From: Cryptomeria japonica
Taxonomy: Eukaryota > Streptophyta > Pinopsida > Cupressales > Cupressaceae
Direction of reading: 5' to 3'
DNA length: 64,000 nt
Assembly (NCBI RefSeq): GCF_030272615.1
Contig: NC_081411.1
Coordinates: forward strand, 185,676,449 to 185,740,448
The position numbers were made by a program, and so were the translations under genes. Positions 21,115-31,320 of this stretch are shown here, piece after piece (positions within the stretch are counted from its first letter, which is position 1; the number at the start of each line of letters is the position of its first letter). The notes under the pieces were generated by a model. The model saw only the letters and a list, made by a program, of their open reading frames with translations. It was not told the origin of the DNA and did not search any database.

Positions 21115-23658
21115 TGTTGGCATTATGTTATCATTAATGTCAACTAGAATGGGATGACTACTGGTATGTGAGATATATGTGCAACACTATCATGGAGGAG
21201 TACAGGTTGAGATATCTATGATATCCCCTTATGTTACAAAATACTGTAAAGTTAAGGAAGAGAATATCATTTAGAGGAATGATCACTGGAGTCACCGATA
21301 CACAAGTTAGTGCTTAACTTGTGTGGATGAGATGAATAGATTACTGATATATTGCATCATAGATAAGGAAAGGATGTCAACTAGTAAGTATGAGAGATGT
21401 ATATGCAACACTATCATGGATGAGTACAGGTTGAGATATATGTGATATCCCCTTGTGTTGTAGAATACCGATAAGGTAAGGAAGAAAATATCATTCAGAT
21501 GAATGATCACTGGAGTCATTGGTACACAATTTAGTGCATAACTTGTGTGGATGAGATGAATAGGTTACCATTAGAGTGCATCATAGATAAGGAAAGGATG
21601 TCAACTAGTAAGTGATGTGTTGACATGGAAAAGTTAGATCAACCAAGTGAGTGGTTGTCAGCCTGTAAAGGTCATGACCAATGTACAAGTAGGATGAGAA
21701 AGGTGCTTAGATGTTGTTTGTGATGAAGAGGCAGAATATTACCTAAATCACATCAACACTGGAGGAGAATAATGAACATGTCACAGGTATGATGTGAGGT
21801 TGAAGAACAGCAGGTTTCCATCGAATGAAGATGCAATCACCATGTGAAGAGATGATTGACAGTGAATGTGCCAACACCTGATCACATGTACCTATTTGAA
21901 GTCATGTTGCACAAACAAGGAAGTCACATGAGTGCGTTGCAAGATGAATATGATATAAGGTGTCACTCTCACTGGTAAGTGCATCTTATCTCCTATTATG
22001 CATAGTATGCATCATAGTCATGTAAGATAAGGAAGATGAGGCAAAGGCAAGTGTTTCAAGGCTCACACCGGATCCACCGGTAAGTGGAGCTTATCTCCTA
22101 TTATGCATAGTGTGCATCATAGTCATGAGAGATAATGAAGAAGAGGAAAAAATAGATGTTTTGAAGGCTCACATTGGGTCTACCAGTGAATCAAAGGAAT
22201 TCCTCAAGTGCATGAAATTTGGGTTAGTATATCGGTAGATGAACCCGGTAATGGAGTTGGTCGATGATTCAATTCATACTGACACAAAAAACCTAGCAGA
22301 GGTGGATGTCGATGTGGATGTCACAAAGAGATGAGGTGGCAAGCATGCAGAGGTCGGTGGAGTTTTGTGTAGAGATAGGTGTTTCTACAAGTATGCATTT
22401 AATGGATCCCATGATTTGGGGATTGGACCAGAAGAGTGCGGCTCAACTAAGAATGAGCGACATAGAAAAATCAGGGAGTTGTTCACACCTAAATATAAGC
22501 AAGAAGTTCAGATTGTGAGAAGACTTCGAGAAGAAAAAAATAGAAACATTAATGGTGTTTTGATAGAGGTAGGTCGAGAGACAAGGTCATGATTGCTAAG
22601 ATTAGAAGATGTGTATTGGAAGGCATGTTAATGACATAGATGTACAATTGGCTATTGAGGAGATTAGATTGGACAAGAGATGATTGGATTTGGTTTCCCT
22701 CAACATTTATGAGGAAACCCTAACCGCCCAATGTTTGAATTGGTTTTTAGCAAGAAAAGCAATTTATAAATATGGAAGCCAAAATCAGAGATGCTTGCTG
22801 CTGAATAAGAGAGTAGTGCTACAAAAGAAAGGAAGATAGTGTTGTGAAGTGATCAAATGTTACTTCTCCATATGAGAACATAGCACTATGAGGGAGAACC
22901 GATTTGAAGTGTTCAACTGGTAGCAATGCAGAACTAGTAGTGTCCATACCAACAGAGAAAAAGTGAGGGAAGCTATAGAGAAGGTATACATAGAACCGAC
23001 GAAGTATAGTATCGGTAAAGAGTAGAGTAGTGAGGAGGAGATCCAATAGAGAAGAATAGAGGAGAGGTAAACCAATAGAGTTTATCGGCAATGCAACAAT
23101 AGATGAGAGCAATAGAAGAGTGAACCGGTGTAGTAGAGAAGGTGTCTCATCGGCACAAGAAAGTTGTGTGCAGAGGTTGCAAAACTCTTTTGTAACCAGG
23201 ATATTACTTTTGTATTGGAATGTTTATTATGATCATTGAGTTGAAGCTCAGTGTAGGGGTTGTATCTTTTTTGGGTTGTAGCCCATAAATCAATAAGGGG
23301 TTGGTGCTCCTTGGGTTGGTTCCCTAAATCAGGGGTTGTTGCTCCTTGGGTTGGTGCCCTAAATCAGGGGTTGTAGCCCTAAACATTGTAACATAGATTC
23401 ATTATGAGGCTGGATTGGAGTAGTAGACTCCAGCAGCATTGCTCACTGAGGTTTTTCCCATCTTGAGTTTTCCTTGTATATACTGGTGTTATATGTTGTC
23501 CCTTTGAGTGTGTTTACATTTGAGCTGGTCTCCACTCTAACCAGTAAGTCTACATTATGTTAGATCCCCTAACCGGTATGCTCACATAGAATAGTTAGAA
23601 GGGAAAAGTTTGGGAACCACTAATTCACCCCCCTCTGAGTGGTGCATTGTATCTAACA
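21115..23658 (+). repeat. 3' LTR of RE3
   Basis: TGTTGGCATTATG...GTATCTAACA, 2,544 bp. It has the same internal duplications, TATA box (22765-22772) and G-rich array (23255-23382) as the 5' LTR. At 22211-22230 it preserves the uninterrupted target of RE4. The ORF-like stretches in it (22306-22592 and 22819-23112 on the opposite strand) have counterparts only as LTR sequence and are not genes. Confidence 0.92.
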
Positions 23659-25231
23659 GTCAAAGGGGCTTAATAACTATGTGATTATGGGGAGAAGAAC
23701 CAGTGACAAGATAAAGACAAGGAGAGTACATGGTAAAATATAAACCATGATTCCTATTCACAATCACAACAATCAATGGTATTGATATTTGTTTTGCCAT
23801 CAATGCCAAAGGGGGAGATTGTTGGCATTTGCATGAAGATTGCATTAATGAAATGTTATATTGTCATTGATGTCAATTAATCGGTAATGATATTGTTATA
23901 ATGTTGTTTTGTAACTAGTAGGAAGAGATAGTGAAAGTGAACTGTAACCGATAGATAAGTTTGTGGAGTGAACCGGTATTGCTAAGTATTGGAGAGTTGA
24001 GTTGGTAAACCCTACTTGTTTATTTGATAAACCCTAACCGATTAAGTTTAGTGAATTGGTTATATTGGTTTATGATCTAATGATGAGTGGTAATGATTAT
24101 GACACATATGCATATTGTATGAAGAGAGTTTCGAAGTGTTTTTGGCACATTGAGGTAATGGTTTTTGTCTAGGGAATGAGAAAGTATATTGCATGTAATG
24201 CAAAGCACATGATGAGTTACTGAGTTCGATGAAGCGGTGATCAAGGAGCAGTCAAGGCTTTTTTGAATGATGTGTAGAGATTGTTATGTGTTCCAATGGT
24301 CATACTTGAACTAACTTGTTTGTAATCTCCATGAGAGAATTAGGTTTTTGTTGTGTAGCCAACCTAATTGATTTGTTTAAAAGGTTGATGAGTCTTTTTT
24401 TTTTAAGAGTTAGAAAAGTTTTAGTTGAGTGCGTGGTTTTTGAACTAGATGATGTATCTGTAGTTTGAGTAATGGTAGATAGGAGCATGAAAAGGATCTA
24501 AACAAGAAAGTGTAGTCCTATTCAAACAGATCAACAAATCCTTATTTTTTGCGAGCAATTACAGTAGTTGAAATCCTCTAATTGGGTAAGCTCTAACAAG
24601 CTTGGTGCTATTCAAATCCTCCAACCAAGTGGTCCATTATCTTGGATTTCAAATCCTCTACCAAGGTTACTCCTCATAGGTTATTGCTTCTAACAAGGCA
24701 TTATAGTCAATCCCTTAACCGGGTGGTCCCTAACAAGATCGTTTCTTAGCAAGACTTTTTTGTAAAGCTTTAATAGGCTTGGCTCCTAACAGGGAGAACT
24801 TCAGAAGAGTTCAGAATTCTTGTGAGTCTCATCTCACTGTGGTTTTTCCCATTTGGGTTTCCACGTCAAAATATTGGGTCAAGTGGTGAATATTTTGTGG
24901 TTATGTTTATTATAGTTGATTTACGAAACTACTTAATCCACTTTGATAAGTCATGATAACTGACAACAATATGAAATGAAGTTTTACTTATGTCAGTAAA
25001 AGTATTTGGATCTTTATGAAGTTTCAAGTTATTTACTGTTAATCTATTGTAACAGACAACTGGTTTAACTTGACAGGTTTAACCTTGACAGTGATATTGC
25101 ATTTATAGTTCTTAGTTTACTTTGAGAAGTTTGATTATGAGATTGGTGAAATTTATATCAGTTTTTCTATCTACTGATTCACCCCCCCTCTCAGTAGTTG
25201 ATCGGATCCTTGTTATTTCATCATACCATCA
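23659..25231 (+). mobile_element. RE2, second segment: 3' UTR, PPT and 3' LTR
   Basis: Begins GTCAAAGGGG..., the right half of the purine tract cut at 8401. It is collinear with RE4 14960-15130 (TTAATAACTATGTGATTAT region), then PPT 23806-23819 and LTR 23820-25231. Confidence 0.85.
23820..25231 (+). repeat. LTR shared by RE2 (3') and RE5 (5')
   Basis: TGTTGGCATTTGC...CATACCATCA, 1,412 bp. It matches the RE4 LTR at both ends but is about 260 bp longer. The extra part at about 24818-25090 starts with a segment (TTGTGAGTCTCATCTCACTG, GGTTTTTCCCATTTGGG) resembling the LTRs of RE7 and RE1. A mini-hairpin array lies at 24572-24811. Sequence directly after the LTR is the gag leader of RE5, with no PBS. 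Confidence 0.82.
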
Positions 25232-25260
25232 AGCTTAACTTCTTGAGATAAATATTTGAG

Positions 25261-26216
25261 ATGATGAAGAAGAAGGGTCCTAAGTTCACAAAGGATAACT
25301 ACAAAATATGGAGTGACAAAATGAAGATCTACATCAAAGGAATGGGGGCACAATTCTGGTTGCATGTTGAAAATCAGTATTCACCTCCTATCGATAGTTT
25401 GACTGGCGATTAGCTAAAGGAATAGCGGGAGAATATTCAAACATTGGAAGCCATTGTAAGTACACTTTCTGATTTTGAGTATATTGATGTCCATCATTTA
25501 GAAACTGCTTACAAAGTTTGGGAGAAGTTGAAGTTGATTTATAGTGGAGATGAGAATGTGGAAAAAGCCAAAGAAGAAAGCCTAAAAGGCATGTTTGATG
25601 ACATGGAGATGATGGAAGGTGAGAACATCACCTGGTATGGAAAAAGAATAAAAGTAGTTGGATGAATCAAAAGTACTGGTGGATCCATAACAGAAGATAC
25701 AATGGTAAGTAAAATGCTAAGAACCATATTACCTGCTTATGCTATTAGAGTATCTTCTATCTAATAATTGAGGTCATTCAACAAAGATAAGTCATAGTTG
25801 ATTCTTTGATAGGCAAGCTTATTGCTTTTGAGTTGAATAGCTTTGACAATAGTGTACTTAAAGTAGAATCTACTTTCAAAGCATCAGTATCTAAAGAATT
25901 GGTAAGAAAGGGAAAAGATGGCTATACATCAATTCATCATGGTGGTTGTAATGAAGAAGTGGATGGTGAAGATAACTTGATAGAAATTGAGGCTTTATTG
26001 GCAAAGAAAATTCCTAGAGGCACTAGTAAATACAAAGGAAATTTTCCTCTTAAATGTTTCTCATGTAACGAGATCATATGTATTGTTGCTAATTGTCCTA
26101 ACAGTGTTCAGAAGGAAAAGTGCAAAAGGTTTAAGGGAAAAGGTAAGAAACAATGTTATGTTGCCGTAGATGAAGGTGTTACTGATGAGGAATTTGAGGA
26201 TGAAGATAATGAGTAA
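25261..26216 (+). pseudogene. RE5 gag remnant
   Basis: ATG 25261 opens MMKKKGPKFTKDNYKIWSDK. Stops occur near 25410 and 25425 and at about 25663; the body is open at 25444-25665 and 25806-26216. The knuckle reads CFSCNEIICIVANCPN (near 26056), where the GH pair of the CCHC motif has become IC. It ends at TAA 26214. Structural capsid role by family; not functional. Confidence 0.83.
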
Positions 26217-27078
26217 ATTGTTTTTGTAGGAGTTAAGGAATATCTCTCTAACAAGAAAGCCTTAGTGTCTCATATTGACAGTAGTAATGAGTGAGTCATT
26301 GATAGTGGTTGCTCACATCACATGACCAGTGACAAGAACAAGTTCATATCACTTGAAGAATTTGATGGTGGAGTAGTGAGATTCAGCTACAATTCACCAT
26401 GTATGGTAAAAGGTAAAGGTTTTATTTCTTTAAATGGAAAAAGTAATGTTGATGATGTATATTGGGTTGAAGGATTGAAGCATAACTTATTTAGTGTTGG
26501 TCAGCTAAATGATAATGGTTATCATCTTGAATTCAAGAGTGGAGTTTGTAGAATTTTAGGAAACAAAGGAGAACTGATTGCTATCCATAAATAGACAAAA
26601 TGTAACTTATTTCATCTGAACACTAATGTTAGTAGTTGTTTGGTTGCAAAAGTCAAGGATAGTTGGTTATGGCATAGAAGATTTTGTAATGTGAATTTTG
26701 ATAATTTGGTTAAGGTCAGCAAGTCAAGTATGGTTAGAGGTATTCCACAACTAGTCAAATGAGACAATGTGATTTGTAAAGAGTATCAGTTGGGTAAGAT
26801 GACTACTTCCTCTTTCAAGAGCAAATCATTTTCTTCTTAAAATATTTTAGATTTGGTGCACACTAATTTATGTTGTCCTATGAGGACTAGCAGTTTTTAT
26901 GGTGATAAATATTTCATGATATTTATTGATGATCATTCAAGAATGATGTGGGTTATATTTATGAAGGAGAAATTCGATGCCTTCAACAAGTTTAAGGAAT
27001 TCAAAGACTTAGTGGAGAAAGAAACCGGTAAGAATCTAAAGTGCCTGAGATCTTACCAGGGTGGAGAATTCATATTGT
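26217..27078 (+). pseudogene. RE5 pol remnant (protease and integrase start)
   Basis: Protease DSG is intact (VIDSGCSHHMTSDKNK, about 26298-26340), though the preceding Trp is TGA. Then come the YWVEGLKHNLFSVGQL segment, a GAG-pre-integrase finger (LWHRRFCNVNFDN; second His changed to Asn) and an integrase start. The first catalytic Asp is Asn (HTNLCCP near 26857) and the second is changed (LRSYQGGEF, Asp to Tyr, near 27050). It stops where RE6 inserted. Confidence 0.85.
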
Positions 27079-27099
27079 TGTAGACACCTAAAATTGTCC

Positions 27100-27345
27100 T
27101 GTCTAATTAAATAAATATTTTTATTTATTTAATTATTTTATCGTAATTCTTCTATTAATTAAACAAATCTTTATTTATTTAATTAATTCATTAATCCTCT
27201 TCTAAGCCTTTCCTCATTTAAATACATACTTTTATTTATTTAAATTGTTCTTCCCCTAAATTAAATAAATATTTTATTTATAAAATTGATCTCACTTCCT
27301 CTATTAATTAAATAAATATTTATTTATCTAATTAAATCATTAGCC
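27100..27345 (+). repeat. AT-rich palindrome array in RE6 LTR
   Basis: About five units built as TTAAATAAATA...TATTTATTTAA, separated by TC-rich spacers at roughly 50-60 bp. Each can fold as an A/T stem-loop. Such units may act as enhancers or arise by slippage. Confidence 0.65.
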
Positions 27346-27498
27346 TTTTATACTTATGACACATGTCATTCATCTCTTAATTCCTACACTACCTACCCTC
27401 TCATTATTTTCTTATTTTCTCTACCTACCTTCTTATCCTAGCCGACCATTTATCTTTTACACCTCTCAATCTTATCCCTCCATTTCTTATATTGTCTT

Positions 27499-27507
27499 CT
27501 ATATAAG
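27499..27507 (+). promoter_or_regulatory. TATA box of RE6 LTR
   Basis: CTATATAAG, GC-flanked downstream, in the middle of the LTR; the best TATA match in the element. Confidence 0.65.
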
Positions 27508-27851
27508 GAGATGCTTCCTTCATTATAAAAACTCCTAAGCATTTTAGCATTCAAACTTTCATATGCGATCAAGCTATCAACCACATTTCCATTCTTCGTT
27601 GAGCTCTTGTGCACACATAAAATCTGAGAGAAAATATATCAAGCAAGATCAATGGAGATAAGAAGAATGGATGTTCAAACCCTATTAGACATGTGATGGT
27701 ATCATCTTTATGATTTTGTTGATTTGCATTGTCTTAGGTAATCTTCATATGTTATGGTGCAACTTTGTTGTTGCTAGGCTAGGTTTTGTGGTTGATTTCA
27801 TTTAGTCTTTCAATATTATTGTTTCCATTATCCACTTTCAACATAAATATT

Positions 27852-27870
27852 TTGGCATGCCCAGTGGGAC
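27852..27870 (+). other. putative PBS of RE6
   Basis: TTGGCATGCCCAGTGGGAC, eight bases after the LTR CA. It begins with the TGGC.. form found in many Gypsy elements and loosely resembles a tRNA-Lys type site. Several mismatches leave the tRNA uncertain. Confidence 0.45.
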
Positions 27871-27954
27871 TCTTGTCCCTTTTGCATTTAACATCTTTTT
27901 TGTAGTTTTTTATTTTTCAAGTTGTAGATCTAACATTTCCCGACAACATTTTGA

Positions 27955-28225
27955 TATTTTCGCGTCTGCATCTTTTGGAACCGCGCTTTTGTTTTTTTGT
28001 CGCGTCTCTGATATTTGGAATCGTGTCTATGTTGTCGATAATATTTTACATTTTTCTAGATTGCAGAGCCACATCTGTGTTCCCGAATTATGTTTATGAT
28101 TATTTTAACCATGTCTATGTTGCGTAGTCATGTTTGTGTTTCAGAACCGTTTCTGTGGGGTTTAAAGTCACGTCTATGTTGTAGAACCGCATTTGTGTGT
28201 GGAATCTAATCACGTCTGTGTTTGG
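27955..28225 (+). repeat. degenerate CpG-rich repeats in RE6 leader (cluster 1)
   Basis: About ten copies of a motif near ACCGCGTCTGTGTT at about 30-bp spacing, for example CGCGTCTG, CGTGTCTATGTT, CCACATCTGTGTT, CACGTCTATGTT and CACGTCTGTGTT. Many variants differ by CG to TG or CA. Cluster 2 is at 36855-37055. Confidence 0.65.
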
Positions 28226-28800
28226 TTCTTGTAGTTTTTGTTTTTGTTTCAATTTTTAGGGTTTCATTTCATCATTTTGATTTAATATCTGGTTAATTTG
28301 AGCAATATATTGTGATCTATCTAACAAATTGGTGCAGCTGTCCTTGAAGCGAAACGCATTGTTGAAGGCCCCTATTTCACAAATTATTTTGGATCTAAAA
28401 TTTACCTAACTTGTGTGCTTGTAGGAGGGGTATTATTTCAAAACTAATAACAAATATTTGTTTTAGGATCTTGGCAAAGGTTGTCTTTTGATTTTTCATT
28501 GTGTGCCTTGTTTTCATAGATTATCAAACACTTCAATTGGTGCACTAAAATTGAACCAGTGTCTTTTCTATCTTGGTTAATAGGCTCTTTGTGTTAAATA
28601 TTTAGAGGGCCTGCCTCCTTACATGGTCATTAGGAATACTAGTGATGAGGGAATGACCCCAGTGGTAGCAAGGAAAACCCACCTCTTCTGAACCACAATA
28701 AATAAATGTATCCATGGTGAAAGCCATGGGGAATGTATGCTGATTAGTTCATACCGACACTATGTCTCTCCATAAACCCATTTGATCATATTTATTTGAT

Positions 28801-28805
28801 CAATA
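28801..28805 (+). other. TSD of RE7, left copy (CAATA)
   Basis: CAATA precedes the RE7 5' LTR and recurs at 36253-36257. Confidence 0.93.
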
Positions 28806-30319
28806 TGTTTGCATATGTGTAGAATATGTTGACATGATGATATTGTGTTGTCATTGATGTTAATATGCTGAAGAGAGAACTGGTAATATGCTGAAAGAGT
28901 GAACTGATAATATGTTGAAGAGTGAACAGGTTTATTGAAGTTAAGCAACTAGCAAAGTGAATCAGTATATGTGCAAAAGGTGAAGTGGTACGTTTGACCA
29001 AGTGAACCGGTATATGGAAATTTTTCTATCAAGGTTTAATATGGTATGACTACCAGTTGGTAGTCTCAGCTTCAGGGTTTCCAGTTGAAGTATTCTAAGC
29101 CTATGTGAATCAACTGATGGCATTGTGTGATGAGTTAGCATTATAATGGAGATCAAATCAGTTGCCACATTAGCCTCATGCACATGAAGGATCTTGAATG
29201 AAGGAGATTGATCTTATCTACCTTGAGAATGTGCAAAGTCTCTGCAAATGGCGGAAAATGTGTGATGGGTTATCTCTTCCAAGAAGCTGTGAAGAACGAA
29301 CGATGGAGAATGTCTTGAGATCTGTTCAAGACCGTTGTATTCAAATGCAAAGTGTTCAATGGTCAGGATTGAACCGACTGAATTGCTTAACCTAAATGTT
29401 TAGGGTTTAGGGTTTATGTTACCAACCTATCTATTTCCTATAAGGTCGACATTGTGTTTCATGTTGAAGTTATTGGAAAATGTTGTGTATGTATCTAAGT
29501 GCAAGGATACATGATTCTTGCCAGACCAGATAAGAGGGTTGATACCTATAGAGTGTGTATGCAGAAAAAAGGAACTAAAGTAGGTCTGCATTGGCATTGA
29601 GTGCTATGACAAGATCATTGTAATACCTATTGATCTCTAATCACTTCAACAGCTGGAAAATCCCTTAACAGGGTAGCTTTAACTAGCTTGTTGTAAATCC
29701 TTTAACAGGGTGACTCAAAGCCATTAAGTTCATAAAATCCTCTAATAAGGTAACCTTTAACAGGGTTTAACCCTTAACTAGGAATTCTAGCCATCCCTTA
29801 GCCGAGTGATCCCTAACAGGATTGGTTCCTAATAGAACCTGTTGTAACAGTCTCTAACTAGACTAGGCTCCTAACAGAGCGGACTTCTAAAGAGTTCAAA
29901 AATAGCTTGTGGGTACTCATCCCCACCATGGTTTTTCCCAGTTGGGTTTCCACGTGAAAAATATGTGCGTCATATGTGATGTCTTTTTCATGTGAGGCTT
30001 TGTTGTTTTCTGTCAAGTAGTGAATTATGTTGATCTAGCATGTTATTATATCTCTGGTGATAGAATATATGTTTATGCACAAGGATAATATGGAAATGAG
30101 AGTGTAGGTTGTGTGGTAAGATAAGTGTTTCTAGTTTATAGCTATCATAGTCTCATTGTGCTTAACCTATAGTAACTTGGTTTATGACTGGTGTTAGTGA
30201 TTGCCAGTCAAGTTCACTGTTTGTAGTCAAACTGGTTCAGGAAAAGTTTTTGTACCTGTACTGATTCACCCCCCCTCTCAGTACCGATTAGGTACTCACT
30301 ATTCATCATTGAGTTATCA
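28806..30319 (+). repeat. 5' LTR of RE7
   Basis: TGTTTGCATATG...GAGTTATCA, 1,514 bp. It lacks about 19 bp present in the 3' LTR near 34882-34900. It holds TTTAGGGTTTAGGG near 29399, a possible TATA (CTATAAGG, 29438-29445), a mini-hairpin array (29660-29897), GGTTTTTCCCAGTTGGG (29932) and TTCACCCCCCCTCTCAGTAC (30265). Confidence 0.94.
29660..29897 (+). repeat. mini-hairpin array in RE7 5' LTR (about 11 units)
   Basis: Examples: CCCT-TAAC-AGGG, AGCT-TTAACT-AGCT, CCT-CTAATA-AGG, ATCC-CTAACA-GGAT, GGTTC-CTAATA-GAACC, AGTCT-CTAACT-AGACT and GCTC-CTAACA-GAGC. Loops are nearly constant while stems vary and still pair. The 3' LTR copy is at 35593-35829. Confidence 0.8.
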
Positions 30320-30320
30320 A

Positions 30321-30334
30321 TTGGTATCAGAGTG
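30321..30334 (+). other. primer binding site of RE7 (initiator Met tRNA)
   Basis: TTGGTATCAGAGTG, one base after the LTR. The last bases deviate from GAGCC. Confidence 0.9.
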
Positions 30335-30390
30335 TCCTCCAGGTCCTCTATGTTGTAAGCTTAACCTCTTGAGGGAAAGATCCTATTGTA

Positions 30391-31320
30391 ATGATGAAGA
30401 GGGAAGGTCCAAAGTTCAACAGAGATAACTTTAAAATATGGAAGGACAGACTGAAGATATACATCAGAAGCATGGGTGCTCAACATTGGAGCTATGTTGA
30501 GAATGCTTATGTTATCCCTACTAGTACTCTCATCGATGACCAAAAGAGAGAGATTCAGGAGAATGGGAAAGTCATGGAAGCCCTAATTAGTACTTTATCT
30601 AACATTGAGTTTATTGATGTCTAGGATAAGGAAAATCCCAAAGAAGTATGGGATACTCTTGAGAACATCTATGGCAGTGATGAGCATGTGAAACAAGCTA
30701 AGGAAGAAAGCCTTAGAGGAAAGTTTGAAGACATGTGGATGGTTGAAGGAGAGACCATTCAATAATATGGAATAAGAATCAAAACTGTTGTTGGAGATAT
30801 CAAGAGTACAGGTGGTAAAATGGAAGATTCCACTGTTGTTAGAAAAGTTTCAAGATCCTTATTACCAGTCTATGCAATAAGGGTTGCTACCATTCAGGAG
30901 TTGAGGTCAATAGACAAAACTAAGGTATCCCTAGACTCCATCATTGCAAAGTTGATAGCCTATGAGCTAAATAGTTTTGATGGTAGTGTTCAGAAGACTA
31001 AATCAGCCTTTAGAGCATCTGCTACTCCACTAGAAAAGACAAAGAAGCTAGTACCAGTGGTGAACTAAAATAGAGCAGAGAAATGGATGATGAGGAGATC
31101 TTGATGGAATTTGAAGCTCTTCTTGCCAAGAGACTTCCTAAGTGAACTGGTAAATATAGAGGCAAGCTCCCTTTGAAATACTTTTCTTGTAACCGAGTAG
31201 AACACATTGCTGTAAACTGTCTTAATGGTGATAACAAGGACAAACCAAAAAGGTTCAAGAAGTTCAAAGGAGGAAATCAGAGAAACTATTTTGTAGCAGT
31301 TGATGAAGGTGTCACTGATG
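30391..31320 (+). pseudogene. RE7 gag
   Basis: ATG 30391 opens MMKREGPKFNRDNFKIWKDR. Read-through is needed at TAG 30622 and TAA 30763; open again 30820-31068, then a frameshift. The knuckle at 31179-31220 reads YFSCNRVEHIAVNC, with the first Cys changed to Tyr. It is followed by a basic, then acidic, linker into protease. Gag would build the virus-like particle; this copy is broken in at least three places. Confidence 0.88.

Larger units (their letters stand above)
8402..23658 (+). mobile_element. RE3: gag-only Copia element with 2.5-kb LTRs, interrupted by RE4
   Basis: 5' LTR 8402-9512 plus 16288-17715 (split by RE4), PBS 17717-17730, internal region 17716-21114, PPT 21101-21114, 3' LTR 21115-23658. 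GTCAAA precedes the 5' LTR (8396-8401) and follows the 3' LTR (23659-23664), marking the insertion into RE2. The internal region is only 3.4 kb and shows gag features but no protease, integrase or RT, so RE3 probably depended on another element's enzymes. Confidence 0.88.
25232..27078 (+). mobile_element. RE5: Copia internal region lacking its PBS, cut by RE6
   Basis: Starts AGCTTAACTTCTTGAG, which aligns to the RE7 leader about 40 bp downstream of the RE7 LTR; the stretch that should hold TTGGTATCAGAG is gone. The gag and pol remnants are closer to RE7 than to RE4. The element ends inside the integrase core, where RE6 begins at 27079. The rest of RE5 should lie right of the window. Confidence 0.8.
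27079..27843 (+). repeat. 5' LTR of RE6 (Gypsy)
   Basis: TGTAGACACCTAAAATTG...CTTTCAACA, about 765 bp. The left edge is where RE5 integrase sequence stops. The right edge is set by CA before the PBS-like sequence at 27852. The first 260 bp is an array of AT palindromes; a TATA box lies at 27499-27507. The 3' LTR is not in the window, so both ends are provisional. Confidence 0.72.
27079..28805 (+). mobile_element. RE6: Gypsy element, first segment (LTR and leader)
   Basis: LTR, PBS and the first 960 bp of a long untranslated leader. RE7 interrupts at CAATA (28801-28805). The element resumes at 36253-41782 and again at 63020-63063. The two leader segments share the degenerate CRCRTCTRTGTT repeats, confirming they are one element. 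Confidence 0.8.

Noticed and set aside
22306-22592. Overlapping open frames within the RE3 3' LTR
   Set aside because: They lie wholly in the LTR. The 5' LTR copy (about 16370-16640) has disrupted frames, so there is no coding constraint.
27079-27843. CRISPR-like array from the spaced AT repeats
   Set aside because: The repeats are degenerate A/T palindromes in a plant LTR; there are no conserved direct repeats with unique spacers.
29399-29412. Plant telomere-like TTTAGGG repeats in the RE7 LTR (also about 35332)
   Set aside because: Only two units, in both LTRs; a common short motif, not a telomeric array.
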